From the NCBI GenBank assembly GCA_900545745.1, contig URAD01000001.1:62001-126000 (forward strand): a stretch of DNA of 64,000 bases, written 5' to 3'. The first letter of the stretch is position 1. Every line of letters begins with the position of its first letter. Positions 34,421-42,947 of the stretch are shown here, in pieces. Source of the stretch: an uncultured Collinsella sp. Its GTDB lineage: Bacteria > Actinomycetota > Coriobacteriia > Coriobacteriales > Coriobacteriaceae. The position numbers and the translations under genes were made by a program. The notes under the pieces were generated by a model. It had not been told where the DNA came from. It searched no databases and saw only the letters and a program-made list of their open reading frames with translations.

Positions 34421-34428
34421 CCGTGCCA

Positions 34429-35763
34429 ATGAGCACACAGACCGAGCCCAAGCTCGTCACGCAAATCGACTTCGCCCGTGCCGGGCAGATCACGCCGCAG
34501 ATGAAGGAAGTCGCCGAGCGCGAGCATCGCGACCCCGAGTACATCCGCGAGCGCGTGGCCGACGGCCGCATCGCCATTCCCGCCAACATCGTGCATATCA
34601 AAAAGGGCATGCGCGCCTTTGGTGTCGGCGAGGGCCTTTCCACCAAGGTCAACGTGAACTTGGGCATCTCGGGCGACAAGGCCGATGCCACCGAGGAATG
34701 GAAGAAGGTCAAGATCGCCGAGGACTTTGGCGCCGACGCCATCATGGACCTCTCCAACTCGGGCAAGACGCGCCAGTTCCGCCAACAGCTCATCGACGAG
34801 ACGCCGCTCATGGTAGGCACCGTCCCCATGTACGACGCCATCGGCTACATGGAAAAGCCGCTGGTCAAGCTCACCAAGGACGACCTGTTCGAAGTCGTGC
34901 GCGCGCATGCCGAGGACGGCGTGGACTTTATGACCATTCACTGCGGCATCAACAAGTCGGTCACCAAGACCTTTAAGGAGACCGGCCGCCTGATGAACAT
35001 CGTGAGCCGCGGCGGCTCACTGCTGTTTGGCTGGATGGAGGTCACCGGTAACGAGAACCCGTTCTATGAGTTCTACGACGAGTTGCTCGAGATTTGCCAC
35101 GAGTACGACGTGACGATTTCGCTCGGCGACTCCTGCCGCCCGGGCTGCCTCTACGACTCCAACGACGCCACCGAGACCGCCGAGATGATCGAGCTGGGCA
35201 AGCTGTGCAAGCGCGCTTGGGCCGCCGGCGTCCAGGTCATGGTCGAGGGCCCGGGTCACATGGCGCTCGACGAGATCGCCGCCAACATGAAACTGCAGAA
35301 GCGCCTGTGCCACAATGCTCCGTTCTATGTGCTCGGGCCGCTGGTGACCGATATCGGCGTGGGTTACGACCACATCACCGCTGCCATCGGCGGCGCCATC
35401 TCCGCCAGCTCCGGTGCCGACTTCCTGTGCTACGTGACACCGGCAGAGCACCTATGCCTGCCCAACGCCCAGGATGTGCTCGACGGCCTCATGGCCACCA
35501 AGATCGCCGCACACGCCGCCGACATCGCCAAAAAGGTGCCCCACGCCCGCGACATGGACGACAAGATGGGCCAGGCACGCCGCAAGCTCGACTGGGACGC
35601 CATGTGGAAGTGCGCGCTCGACCCGGTTACGGGCAAGAAGCGCTACGAGGAGTCCCCCGCCGCCACCGAGGGCACTTGCACCATGTGTGGCAAGATGTGC
35701 GCCGTCCGCACCGTCAACAAAATCTTCGAGGGCACCACGATCGACCTCGGCATGGAGGACTAG
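34429..35763 (+). CDS. thiC: Phosphomethylpyrimidine synthase
   Basis: A 444-residue radical-SAM enzyme converting aminoimidazole ribotide to HMP-phosphate for thiamine. The C-terminal cluster motif CTMCGKMCAVR holds the three cysteines of the [4Fe-4S] cluster; YVTPAEHLCLP and MVEGPGHMALDEI are core motifs. ATG 34429 is chosen (GGGAG at 8 nt); an in-frame ATG at 34405 lies inside the riboswitch. Shorter than E. coli ThiC (about 630), as is normal for the N-terminally compact form. Confidence 0.96.
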   Translation: MSTQTEPKLVTQIDFARAGQITPQMKEVAEREHRDPEYIRERVADGRIAIPANIVHIKKGMRAFGVGEGLSTKVNVNLGISGDKADATEEWKKVKIAEDFGADAIMDLSNSGKTRQFRQQLIDETPLMVGTVPMYDAIGYMEKPLVKLTKDDLFEVVRAHAEDGVDFMTIHCGINKSVTKTFKETGRLMNIVSRGGSLLFGWMEVTGNENPFYEFYDELLEICHEYDVTISLGDSCRPGCLYDSNDATETAEMIELGKLCKRAWAAGVQVMVEGPGHMALDEIAANMKLQKRLCHNAPFYVLGPLVTDIGVGYDHITAAIGGAISASSGADFLCYVTPAEHLCLPNAQDVLDGLMATKIAAHAADIAKKVPHARDMDDKMGQARRKLDWDAMWKCALDPVTGKKRYEESPAATEGTCTMCGKMCAVRTVNKIFEGTTIDLGMED

Positions 35764-35857
35764 CCCTGTCGCCGCGGCCGCTTCTGGCGGCGAGCCGGTG
35801 CCTGTCAATTGTTGACGTGTGAACATTTGCTTGCATTTGCGTAAAGATTGCATCGCC

Positions 35858-35899
35858 CGCCCGGGTTCGACATAGAGTCGGCCCGGGCATCTTTATAAT
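35858..35899 (+). promoter_or_regulatory. Hairpin and -10 box in the thiC-thiD gap
   Basis: A CCCGGG-CGAC/GTCG-CCCGGG hairpin is followed by TATAAT (35894-35899), 46 nt before thiD. This could end thiC transcripts and start a separate thiD promoter; no convincing -35 was found. Confidence 0.4.
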
Positions 35900-35945
35900 G
35901 CTGGCTTATAGACCCATTTGATTCCGACCGAACAAGGGAGCGAAC

Positions 35946-36776
35946 ATGGATCGCAGTAAGGTACCTGCCGTTCTATCCATCGCAGGATCCGATTCCAGCG
36001 GTGGCGCCGGCATTCAGGCCGACATCAAGACCATCACGGCGCACCGCCTGTATGCCGAGACGGCCATCACCGCTATCACCGCACAGAACACCCTGGGCGT
36101 CACCGCCGTGCAGAACATCTCCCCGGATATTGTCGCGGCACAGATCGATGCCGTTTTTGACGATATCCGCCCCAACGCCGTCAAGATTGGCATGGTTTCC
36201 TCTGCCGAGATTATCGAGGTTATCGCCGACCGCCTGAGCGCTTGGAACGCGACAAACGTGGTAGTCGACCCCGTCATGGTAGCCACCTCGGGCGCGCGGC
36301 TGATTGCCGAAGATGCCGCCGAGGCGCTCACCCGCCGCCTGTTCCCGCTAGCGACGGTTATCACGCCCAATATTCCCGAGGCCATGGCCCTGCTCGACTA
36401 CGAGGTCGACTCCGAGCGCACGCAGCAAAATGCTGCCATGCTCCTCACCCGCCGCTTTGGTTGCGCATCCCTCGTTAAGGGTGGGCATCTTGTCAACGAG
36501 GCCAACGATGTACTGGCCGAACCCGCGCCACTCGATGACGAGGGCAACCATCTGGGAGATCCACTCACCACGTGGTTCCGCCACAAGCGCATCGAGACCG
36601 ACAACACACACGGCACCGGCTGCACGCTCTCGTCCGCCATCGCCTGCGCGCTGGCGCAGGGCATGGATCTTGCCGACGCCGTCAACGCGGGCAAGGCCTA
36701 CCTAACGGGCGCCCTCGCCGCCGGCTTTGACATGGGCAAAGGTTCCGGCCCCGTCAATCACATGTGGCAGTATTAA
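35946..36776 (+). CDS. thiD: Hydroxymethylpyrimidine (phosphate) kinase
   Basis: A 276-residue ribokinase-family enzyme making HMP-pyrophosphate, the next step after ThiC. LSIAGSDSSGGAGIQADIKT at the N terminus binds substrate, VVDPVMVATSGARL is central, and DNTHGTGCTLSSAIA is the C-terminal anion hole with the catalytic Asp/Gly loop. ATG 35946 follows AGGGAG. No thiE or thiM lies here. Confidence 0.94.
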   Translation: MDRSKVPAVLSIAGSDSSGGAGIQADIKTITAHRLYAETAITAITAQNTLGVTAVQNISPDIVAAQIDAVFDDIRPNAVKIGMVSSAEIIEVIADRLSAWNATNVVVDPVMVATSGARLIAEDAAEALTRRLFPLATVITPNIPEAMALLDYEVDSERTQQNAAMLLTRRFGCASLVKGGHLVNEANDVLAEPAPLDDEGNHLGDPLTTWFRHKRIETDNTHGTGCTLSSAIACALAQGMDLADAVNAGKAYLTGALAAGFDMGKGSGPVNHMWQY

Positions 36777-36786
36777 GATTCGCAGT

Positions 36787-36829
36787 CCAAGCCACCGCAA
36801 AGGCGCCCGCCCCCTTTGCGGTGGTTTGG
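36787..36829 (+). terminator. Terminator between convergent thiD and SGNH genes
   Basis: A 17-bp stem (36787-36803 with 36813-36829) whose only irregular pair is G.U on the plus strand, favouring a thiD terminator. No long U-run. Confidence 0.65.
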
Positions 36830-36836
36830 GGTCGCG

Positions 36837-37496
36837 CTACTCTCCGAGCATCTCTTGGAGCTTGGCTGCCACGGCGTGACCCAGGCTCTCATGGCTTTCG
36901 GGCATCATATGCAGATAGTCGATATCGCCCGGCTCGGCAAAGTCGGCGGCATTCAAAAAGTCGCAGCCAAACTGCTCAGCCACATGCGCGTAGTACTCAC
37001 CAAAATGTTCCGAGGCTTCTACGGAATGCTCGTCAAAATCGGTCATATATACGTCGGCGATCTGCGGCTTAATCTTGATAGGCGCCATCAGCAGAATGCG
37101 CGGACAAGGCGCAGCGTCGGTCCACGGAAACGCGCGGACGGCGCGAATCAGCGCCATGGCGCCACGAGCGATATCGGCAGCCGTCACGTTAAAGACCGTC
37201 TTGCAGTCGTTGGTGCCCAGCATGATCACAATGGCGTCCAGCGGCTTATGGGCCTCGAGCATCATCGGAAGCGCGCGAATGCCGTTAAGATTGGTGTCCA
37301 GATGGCACATGTCGTCGCGTACCGTCGTGCGGCCGTTGAGGCCTTCTTCAATTACATGCCAGCCCTCGCCTAAGTCACGTTGGGCCACGCCACACCAGCG
37401 CACATCCCGCGCATAGCGCACCGCGGTGCCGTCGCGCATGCCCGCCGGATCGTAACCATAGGTGTTGCTGTCGCCAAAGCATAGAACGTTTTTCAT
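36837..37496 (-). CDS. SGNH/GDSL-family hydrolase
   Basis: A 219-residue esterase-like enzyme. Block I LCFGDSNTYGYDP supplies the nucleophilic serine, block III is IMLGTNDCKT, and the catalytic Asp-x-x-His appears as DIDYLHMMPESHESLG near the end. No signal peptide, so cytoplasmic. Probably an arylesterase or acyl hydrolase of unknown substrate. ATG 37496 follows AAGGAAGG. Confidence 0.87.
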   Translation of the reverse strand: MKNVLCFGDSNTYGYDPAGMRDGTAVRYARDVRWCGVAQRDLGEGWHVIEEGLNGRTTVRDDMCHLDTNLNGIRALPMMLEAHKPLDAIVIMLGTNDCKTVFNVTAADIARGAMALIRAVRAFPWTDAAPCPRILLMAPIKIKPQIADVYMTDFDEHSVEASEHFGEYYAHVAEQFGCDFLNAADFAEPGDIDYLHMMPESHESLGHAVAAKLQEMLGE

Positions 37497-37515
37497 CGTA
37501 AGCCCTTCCTTTTAG

Positions 37516-37550
37516 TAAAAAGCCGACGGGAGCAGCCTCTCCCGCCGGCT
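37516..37550 (-). terminator. Terminator behind the PARG-like gene
   Basis: AGCCGGCGGGAG/CTCCCGTCGGCT stem with one G.U on the minus strand, then U5. Confidence 0.8.
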
Positions 37551-37575
37551 CGACCTATCTGTCAACACGTACCGG

Positions 37576-38727
37576 TTACAGGTACTTGCGCCAATCGTCC
37601 TCGTCCTCATCATCCTCGGTAGCAGCCTGGGCCTGCTCGGCGGCGCGAGCTGCCGCAGCGCGAGCGGCAACCTGAGCATAGGACTCCTCGTTGCGCTCGG
37701 GGAAGTTTGCCAGCACGTGCTCGAACTTGGCAAAATCCTCATCCCAGCGCGTAGAAGGCACGGCAAAGAAGACTTGCTTGACCTTAAAGTCGCCCGACGC
37801 GAGCTCCTTGCGGAAGAGCTCGGCCACGGCCTCTGCGTCAAAGCCGTTGTTGTCGCAGCCCCAAGCACCCAGCACGAGCTTCTCGCGACCCAGCTCGTCG
37901 CAGATGGCAAGCACAAAGCGAATGCGGTCGCGCAGGGCATCCAGCAGAGCATCGTCGCTCACGCGATACTCCTGGCGGGCGCGCTTAACGTTGGGCGCGG
38001 CGGCCACGATCACGTCGGCGTATGCATGCACGTGGTTGCGGTCGAAGCGCACCGCAGGCACCACTAGGGCGCGGTTACGATAGAGCTCGCAGTTGATGTT
38101 GCGGCGACGGTTCTCGCCGTACCATTTGCGCTGCTTATCGAGAACGTTGTACAGATACGAATCGGCGCACAGTGTGGCCTCCTGGCCCAGATAACCCTGA
38201 ATATAGCCACCGCCCGGGTTGGTGAACGAGGCAAAGGCGAGCACGGCCATGTCGCAGAACTGCGCATAGCCACGACCGTTGTCCAAGATGGCCTGCGTGA
38301 CGGAGGCATCGAGCACGGTGACCTCAGGCAGGGACGCAGCAGGCTCCTCAGCAGGCGCGGACTCAGCTCCGGCGATTTCCTCGGCAGGCTCCTCGACGGG
38401 CTCAGGAGCTGCCTCGGTCTCGGGCGCTGCCTCGCTCTCGGGTGCCGCCTCGGTCTCGGCAGCCTCCGCGCCCTCGACGTCCTCGGCAACCTGTTCTTCG
38501 GTGGCCACAGCACTCTGAACCTTGGCCTTCATCGCCGCGACAAAGCCGGCAGGCATACCGTCAAACTCGCGAACACCGGCAAGCGAACGCTCGATATCCT
38601 TGGCGCACGCTTCGGACACAGTTGCCGCGTGACGCTCGGCGGCCTTGGCACGGGCCTCGCGCTTGGGATTGGGCTGACCCGCTCGGTTGGACCTGCGGTT
38701 ACGGTTCCTGTTGTCGACGTCTGCCAT
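37576..38727 (-). CDS. TIGR02452-type (microbial PARG-like) protein with an acidic linker
   Basis: A 383-residue protein. The C-terminal 250 residues follow the bacterial poly(ADP-ribose) glycohydrolase/macrodomain pattern, with ASFTNPGGGYIQGYLGQEA at 166-184. The catalytic signature in the family is GGG-x(6-8)-QEE; here it reads QEA, so the second glutamate is replaced. Residues about 75-132 are a Glu/Ala/Pro low-complexity linker inserted between the N-terminal helix and the macrodomain, and the C-terminal tail is Ala-rich then acidic. ATG 38727 follows AAAGG. It may bind ADP-ribose without efficient hydrolysis; this needs testing. Confidence 0.75.
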   Translation of the reverse strand: MADVDNRNRNRRSNRAGQPNPKREARAKAAERHAATVSEACAKDIERSLAGVREFDGMPAGFVAAMKAKVQSAVATEEQVAEDVEGAEAAETEAAPESEAAPETEAAPEPVEEPAEEIAGAESAPAEEPAASLPEVTVLDASVTQAILDNGRGYAQFCDMAVLAFASFTNPGGGYIQGYLGQEATLCADSYLYNVLDKQRKWYGENRRRNINCELYRNRALVVPAVRFDRNHVHAYADVIVAAAPNVKRARQEYRVSDDALLDALRDRIRFVLAICDELGREKLVLGAWGCDNNGFDAEAVAELFRKELASGDFKVKQVFFAVPSTRWDEDFAKFEHVLANFPERNEESYAQVAARAAAARAAEQAQAATEDDEDEDDWRKYL

Positions 38728-38792
38728 AAGTGGTCACCTTTCTCGGTCGCTGCCGCTATCGGCTTTTCCCATCCATGATACCCCGCCGCGTA

Positions 38793-38820
38793 CAAAAAAG
38801 ACGGCCCCGAAGGACCGCCT
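38793..38820 (-). terminator. Terminator behind the BI-1 gene
   Basis: A short stem with two G.U pairs on the minus strand (GGCGGTC/GGCCGTC), followed by U6. Confidence 0.65.
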
Positions 38821-38865
38821 TTCGCATCGATTTACACGCACGGCAAGCACCGCCGCAATTCGCCA

Positions 38866-39561
38866 CTAGTCGCGACGGCCAAGGATGTTCAGAATGCGCA
38901 GGAACACGTTGATGATGTCCACGAACAGGTTGGATGCCATAAGCACGGCGTTGGGCAGCGTAGGCGGCACCGTCGTGGCAACATAGGTGTCGTAGCCAAT
39001 AAAGCCGGCGAACACCACGATCACGATCAGATCGGTGATGGTCTGCGAGACGCCCATGAACATCAGCACGATCTCAACCAGAATAGTGGCGAGCAGAATG
39101 CCAAAACCGATGCCATACACGCGCTGGAAAAACTTGGGGAACGTCACGCCCAAGGCGCCAAAGACAAAGGTGATGGCGGCCGTGGCGATAAAGGCAGTGT
39201 TGATGGTGGGCAGGTCGTAGTTGGCAAGGCCAAACGACGCGGTCAGGCCAAAGGTACTCGCAAAGATTACGTAGCCCACAAGGGACAGGCCCACGGACTG
39301 CTTGCTGGCGGCGGCCGACATCATGACCATGCCGACGATGGTCAAAATAAACGAGCCAAAGACCAGCGGCAAGGCGGCGCCGCTCATCATCATGCGCGCA
39401 AACGACATGGTGCTCGTAAAGTAGGCGCCGGCGCCCATGGCGCAAAAGCCCAAGAAGATCAGGGCAGACATGACAAGGTTGTACGCGCGCGGCGACATCT
39501 CCTTGGCGCGGCTTGCGCTGCTCTCGATGGGGCCGTTCTGATAGCCCTGGATATCGTTCAT
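38866..39561 (-). CDS. Bax inhibitor-1/YccA family membrane protein
   Basis: A 231-residue protein with about seven hydrophobic helices; the conserved GYDTYVATT segment near the end carries the family aspartate region. Bacterial homologs (YccA, BsYetJ) are pH-sensitive calcium leak channels or regulators of FtsH. ATG 39561 follows AAAGGA. Monocistronic. Confidence 0.88.
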   Translation of the reverse strand: MNDIQGYQNGPIESSASRAKEMSPRAYNLVMSALIFLGFCAMGAGAYFTSTMSFARMMMSGAALPLVFGSFILTIVGMVMMSAAASKQSVGLSLVGYVIFASTFGLTASFGLANYDLPTINTAFIATAAITFVFGALGVTFPKFFQRVYGIGFGILLATILVEIVLMFMGVSQTITDLIVIVVFAGFIGYDTYVATTVPPTLPNAVLMASNLFVDIINVFLRILNILGRRD

Positions 39562-39640
39562 AGTTTCGTCCTTTCAAAAGCGCCGCGACAGCGCCGTAGG
39601 TGACAAGATTCCTGTCATTGTACCCGAATGCCATATGTCC

Positions 39641-39979
39641 TTACCCACGGCGCTCGCCCTCGAGCGTACGATCAAAGGCCCAGACCCACCAACGTATCAG
39701 ATGGGCCTGCGAGCCATCTGGTCGTTCGCGCGTCTGGTCCTCCAGATACAACTCGGTCGCGTGCCCGCCAAAACGCACCTTATAGGTTGCCGTACGAATG
39801 CCGTGGACCGTCAGGCCAAACCCAGTGGTCGAGACAATCTCGTCAATCGTAAAGCAGCGACCGTCGACCCAGCAGACGGTAACCGGCACGACTTGTCCGC
39901 CCGCGAGGATGCGAGCTACAACGTCCACATACTGCTTGTGCACGCGTCGAGTTTTGCCATCTGTCTGTCGATATTCCAT
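39641..39979 (-). CDS. Small hypothetical protein
   Basis: A 112-residue soluble protein with a C-terminal Trp-rich segment (IRWWVWAFDRT). The arrangement VPVTVCWVDGRCFTI ... TYKVRFGGHATELYLEDQT resembles small DUF6504-like proteins, but I am not certain. Start: the ATG at 39979 has GGAGG only 1 nt away, which is too close; an in-frame ATG at 40000 would use no SD. The initiation site is therefore unclear. Confidence 0.6.
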   Translation of the reverse strand: MEYRQTDGKTRRVHKQYVDVVARILAGGQVVPVTVCWVDGRCFTIDEIVSTTGFGLTVHGIRTATYKVRFGGHATELYLEDQTRERPDGSQAHLIRWWVWAFDRTLEGERRG

Positions 39980-40167
39980 GCCTCCTATTATCGAACGCAT
40001 GTTTGCATGTTGTAAAGCGAACAGACTGTGGTTTTGGAGTGTCGTAGTAATCGCACGTGTCCGCATGGCGTGTTAGCAAAAAGAACACCCGCGGTCAACA
40101 GGGCTAATATTTAATTTTAGTGCCAAAAAGTTCACTTCTCCCATCAGAACTCGGTAAAGAGACCCAC

Positions 40168-40199
40168 AGGAGGTGATACGATTTATCATGTTTTTGTAA
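40168..40199 (+). other. Perfect Shine-Dalgarno before a three-codon ORF
   Basis: AGGAGGTGAT (40168-40177) is fully complementary to the 16S 3' end. The next ATG (40188) opens an ORF of only Met-Phe-Leu before TAA. It lies 30 nt upstream of the phosphate transporter ATG, whose own SD (GAGAAAG) is weak. The rest of the 39980-40229 gap is AT-rich promoter-like DNA. Confidence 0.45.
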
Positions 40200-40229
40200 C
40201 GTGTCTGCAAACTTCGAGAAAGCCCATAT

Positions 40230-41279
40230 ATGGACGTAACGTTCTCAACCTTCCTCGGCCAAATTGTGTCGAACCCAGTCCTTGCCGTCACCGTGATCCT
40301 CGCGTTGGGCGCCATCTTCGTCAATGGATGGACCGACGCGCCCAACGCCATCGCGACCTGCGTCACTACGCGTTGCATGCCCGCCCGCGCCGCCATTCTC
40401 ATGAGCGCCGCATTCAACTTCCTCGGCGTGCTCATCATGACGCACTTTAACGCGAGCGTCGCCAACACCATCTCACATATCGTCGACTTTGGCGGAAACA
40501 GCACCATGGCGCTCGCCTGCCTATGCGCGGCGCTGTTCTCCATCGTCGTCTACGGCGCCACAGCGTCGCGTTTTGGCATCCCCACCTCGCAAAGCCACAG
40601 CCTTATCGCCGGCCTGACCGGTGCCGCCATCGCCCTCGGCGGTGCGAGCAGCGTCAACGTCCACGAGTGGATGAAGGTCATCTACGGCCTGGCGCTCTCC
40701 ATCGGCCTGGGCTTTGCCATGGGCTGGGTCCTGTGCAAGCTCGTCTCGATTCTTTTCGCCGCCGCCAACAGGCGACGTGCTAATGTCTTCTTTAAATACG
40801 CTCAGATCGCGAGCGCTGCGGCCATGAGCTTTATGCACGGCGCGCAGGATGGACAGAAGTTCATCGGCGTGCTCTTTTTAGGCGTGGCCTTTGCCAGCGG
40901 CCAGACGAGCGTCGGCGATGCAGGCATCCCCATCTGGATTATGCTGCTGTGCTCGGCCACCATGGGTATCGGCACCAGCGTGGGCGGCGAGCGCATCATC
41001 AAGTCCGTCGGCCAGAGCATGGTTAAACTCGAGAAGTATCAGGGCTTCTCCGCCGACCTCGCGGGCGCCGCGAACCTGCTGCTTGCCACCCTTACCGGCA
41101 TCCCCGTGTCCTCCACGCACATCAAAACCTGCGCCATTATGGGTGTCGGTGCCGTCAAGCGCCTTTCGGCCATCAACTTCGGTGTCGTCAAGGACATGAT
41201 GTTCACCTGGTTCTTCACCTTCCCTGCCTGCGGACTCATCAGCTTTGTCATGGCCAAGCTGTTCATGATGTTCCTCTAA
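40230..41279 (+). CDS. PiT-family inorganic phosphate transporter
   Basis: A 349-residue membrane protein. The duplicated PiT signatures are GWTDAPNAIATCVTTR near residue 33 and the inverted-repeat partner ending in TLTGIPVSSTHIKTCAIMGVG; FGIPTSQSHSLIAGLTGA is the first-half equivalent. It moves metal-phosphate with protons, low affinity and high capacity. Paired with the DUF47 gene 67 nt downstream, and complementary to the high-affinity Pst system further on. Confidence 0.92.
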   Translation: MDVTFSTFLGQIVSNPVLAVTVILALGAIFVNGWTDAPNAIATCVTTRCMPARAAILMSAAFNFLGVLIMTHFNASVANTISHIVDFGGNSTMALACLCAALFSIVVYGATASRFGIPTSQSHSLIAGLTGAAIALGGASSVNVHEWMKVIYGLALSIGLGFAMGWVLCKLVSILFAAANRRRANVFFKYAQIASAAAMSFMHGAQDGQKFIGVLFLGVAFASGQTSVGDAGIPIWIMLLCSATMGIGTSVGGERIIKSVGQSMVKLEKYQGFSADLAGAANLLLATLTGIPVSSTHIKTCAIMGVGAVKRLSAINFGVVKDMMFTWFFTFPACGLISFVMAKLFMMFL

Positions 41280-41346
41280 TCAAACCGAGCGTCCATCCGG
41301 ACCGCAACACTTCGCCCACCCGTCTTCGCCTCGAAAGGACCCACCC

Positions 41347-41970
41347 ATGGCAAAGAAACCCGATTCGTTCTACTTTGACAACTACGTCGCTTGCGCCGAC
41401 CTCGCCGTCCAGGCCGCAGAGCTGCTCACCAAGATTTTTGAGAACTTTGACCCCGCGCAGATCCACGACATGCTCGATAAGATGCATGCGATTGAGCATG
41501 CGGCAGACAAGAAGCACCACGAACTCGAAGACGCCTTGCTCACCGCCTTTATTACCCCGCTTGAGCGCGAGGATCTGGACCTGATGAGCTGCTCGCTCGA
41601 CACCGTGCTCGACCGCATCGAAGGCGTCGTGCAGCGCGTCTACTTCACCAACATCCAGAGCATCCACCCCGATGCCATCGTCATCGCTCACAAGGTAACC
41701 GATGCCTGCCGCGCCATGAAGGACCTTATGGTCGAGCTTCCCAACTACCGCAAGTCCAAAACGCTGCGCGAGCTGGTCATCCAGATCAACACCATCGAGT
41801 CCGAGGCCGACGAGCTCTATATCAACGCCATGCGCAACCTGCACGTTAACGGCAAGGATCCGCTCGAGGTCATCGCCTGGCGTGACGTGTACGCCTTCCT
41901 GGAGTACTGCGCTGACTGCTGCGAGAATGTGGCCGATGTTGTGGATTCGATTGTCATGAAGAACAGTTAA
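41347..41970 (+). CDS. DUF47 (PhoU-like) Pit accessory protein
   Basis: A 207-residue all-helical PhoU-fold protein. IEHAADKKHHELEDALLTAFITPLEREDL and a C-terminal WRDVYAFLEYCADCCENVADVVDSIV are characteristic. DUF47 proteins are usually encoded with Pit transporters and probably regulate them. ATG 41347 follows AAAGGA. Confidence 0.9.
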   Translation: MAKKPDSFYFDNYVACADLAVQAAELLTKIFENFDPAQIHDMLDKMHAIEHAADKKHHELEDALLTAFITPLEREDLDLMSCSLDTVLDRIEGVVQRVYFTNIQSIHPDAIVIAHKVTDACRAMKDLMVELPNYRKSKTLRELVIQINTIESEADELYINAMRNLHVNGKDPLEVIAWRDVYAFLEYCADCCENVADVVDSIVMKNS

Positions 41971-41975
41971 TTGGG

Positions 41976-42083
41976 GGTACGTGTCCCGGCGGCGAAGGGC
42001 CGGCCACGGTTTGCTTTCTCACTCCGGCTGCTTTGCAGAGTCGTTCGAAAGTAAACCGTGGCCGGCCCTTCGCCTTACGTACC
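41976..42083. repeat. Long inverted repeat after the Pit operon
   Basis: Arms GGCGAAGGGCCGGCCACGG and its complement extend with one mismatch to about 28 bp (41991-42018 with 42047-42074). GGTACGT/ACGTACC at the outer ends (41976-41982, 42077-42083) pairs as well. The loop is 28 nt. It starts 5 nt after the DUF47 stop and could stop transcription, though no U-run follows. Confidence 0.7.
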
Positions 42084-42250
42084 ACCATTGGGAACTTTGG
42101 CTGATACTTTGAAAGCGATGGGGCCTTTGTTGACAGGACCTTGGGGCCCGATTGGAAACTTTGGGACCGCCTTAAACGTTTGGGTGGATGGGGCTTTGGG
42201 TACCCTTTGGTTTACTTTGGATTGATTTGCTGACTTTGGAGGGTTTGGTT
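42084..42250 (+). other. TTTGG-rich upstream region of the nitroreductase
   Basis: The plus strand is unusually rich in G and T, with ACTTTGG- or TTTGGG-like words repeated about eight times in 167 bp. It contains TTGACA (42130-42135) as a possible -35 without a clear -10. No ORF other than the in-frame extension of the next gene. Confidence 0.45.
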
Positions 42251-42781
42251 ATGGGGTATTTGGATCTGGCTCGGGGTCGGTATTCTTGTCGTGAGTTTGA
42301 AGATCGGGCTGTGGAGCAGGCTGTGGTGGATGCCATTGTTGAGGCTGGGCGGATTGCTCCTTCTGCTTGTAATAATCATCCAACCCGTGTGATGGTGTTG
42401 GATACGCCTGAGCTTCTGGAGAAGGCTGCTGCTTGTCAGCCTCGGTTTGCTCGTGATGGATCTATCTTTGGCGCTCCGCTCATCTTCCTTATTTGTAGCG
42501 TTACCGAAGACGCTTGGGTGCGCCCGTATGACCAGATGAATTCCAGTGAAATCGATACGTCCATAGTGTGCGATCAGATGATGATGGAGGCCACCGAGCA
42601 GGGCCTGGGAACGTGTTGGGTATGCCATTTTAAGCCCGAGGTGGCACAGGAGCAGTTCAACCTGCCCGAGGGCGTCTATCCCTATCACATGCTCGTCTGC
42701 GGATATCCTGCCGACCACATCGCCGATTCCGAGCATCGCGAGGCCCGTACCATTCCCCTCTCCGACTTCCTCCTCAAGTAG
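42251..42781 (+). CDS. Nitroreductase-family FMN oxidoreductase
   Basis: A 176-residue protein of the nitroreductase fold. RYSCREFEDRAV and IAPSACNNHPTRVMV are the FMN-binding N-terminal motifs, EATEQGLGTCWVC the central one and VCGYPADH the C-terminal one. Acceptor unknown. ATG 42251 follows GGAGGG at 7 nt. The first 75 or so codons mostly end in T or G; beyond about 42500 the gene switches to the C-ending codons normal here, suggesting a mosaic or a locally biased mutation history. Confidence 0.88.
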   Translation: MGYLDLARGRYSCREFEDRAVEQAVVDAIVEAGRIAPSACNNHPTRVMVLDTPELLEKAAACQPRFARDGSIFGAPLIFLICSVTEDAWVRPYDQMNSSEIDTSIVCDQMMMEATEQGLGTCWVCHFKPEVAQEQFNLPEGVYPYHMLVCGYPADHIADSEHREARTIPLSDFLLK

Positions 42782-42828
42782 ATTTTGGGACATGCCCTAA
42801 AACCTATCCTTGACCGCTCACCGGTTCG

Positions 42829-42866
42829 CCGAGTTCTGCGCCACTATGTGCAGGGCTCGGTTTTTT
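42829..42866 (+). terminator. Terminator behind the nitroreductase
   Basis: CCGAG/CTCGG and inner CTGC/GCAG stem followed directly by T6. Confidence 0.75.
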
Positions 42867-42891
42867 ATGTTGCGCGCCCCGGTACAGTCAT

Positions 42892-42922
42892 AAAAAAGGA
42901 CCCGCAAGCTGCGGGTCCTTTC
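42892..42922 (-). terminator. Terminator behind divIVA
   Basis: AGGACCCGCA/TGCGGGTCCT, a perfect 10-bp stem; the minus transcript continues with a U6 run. Confidence 0.9.
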
Positions 42923-42947
42923 TAGGCACTAAATTGTAGGCCGAATG

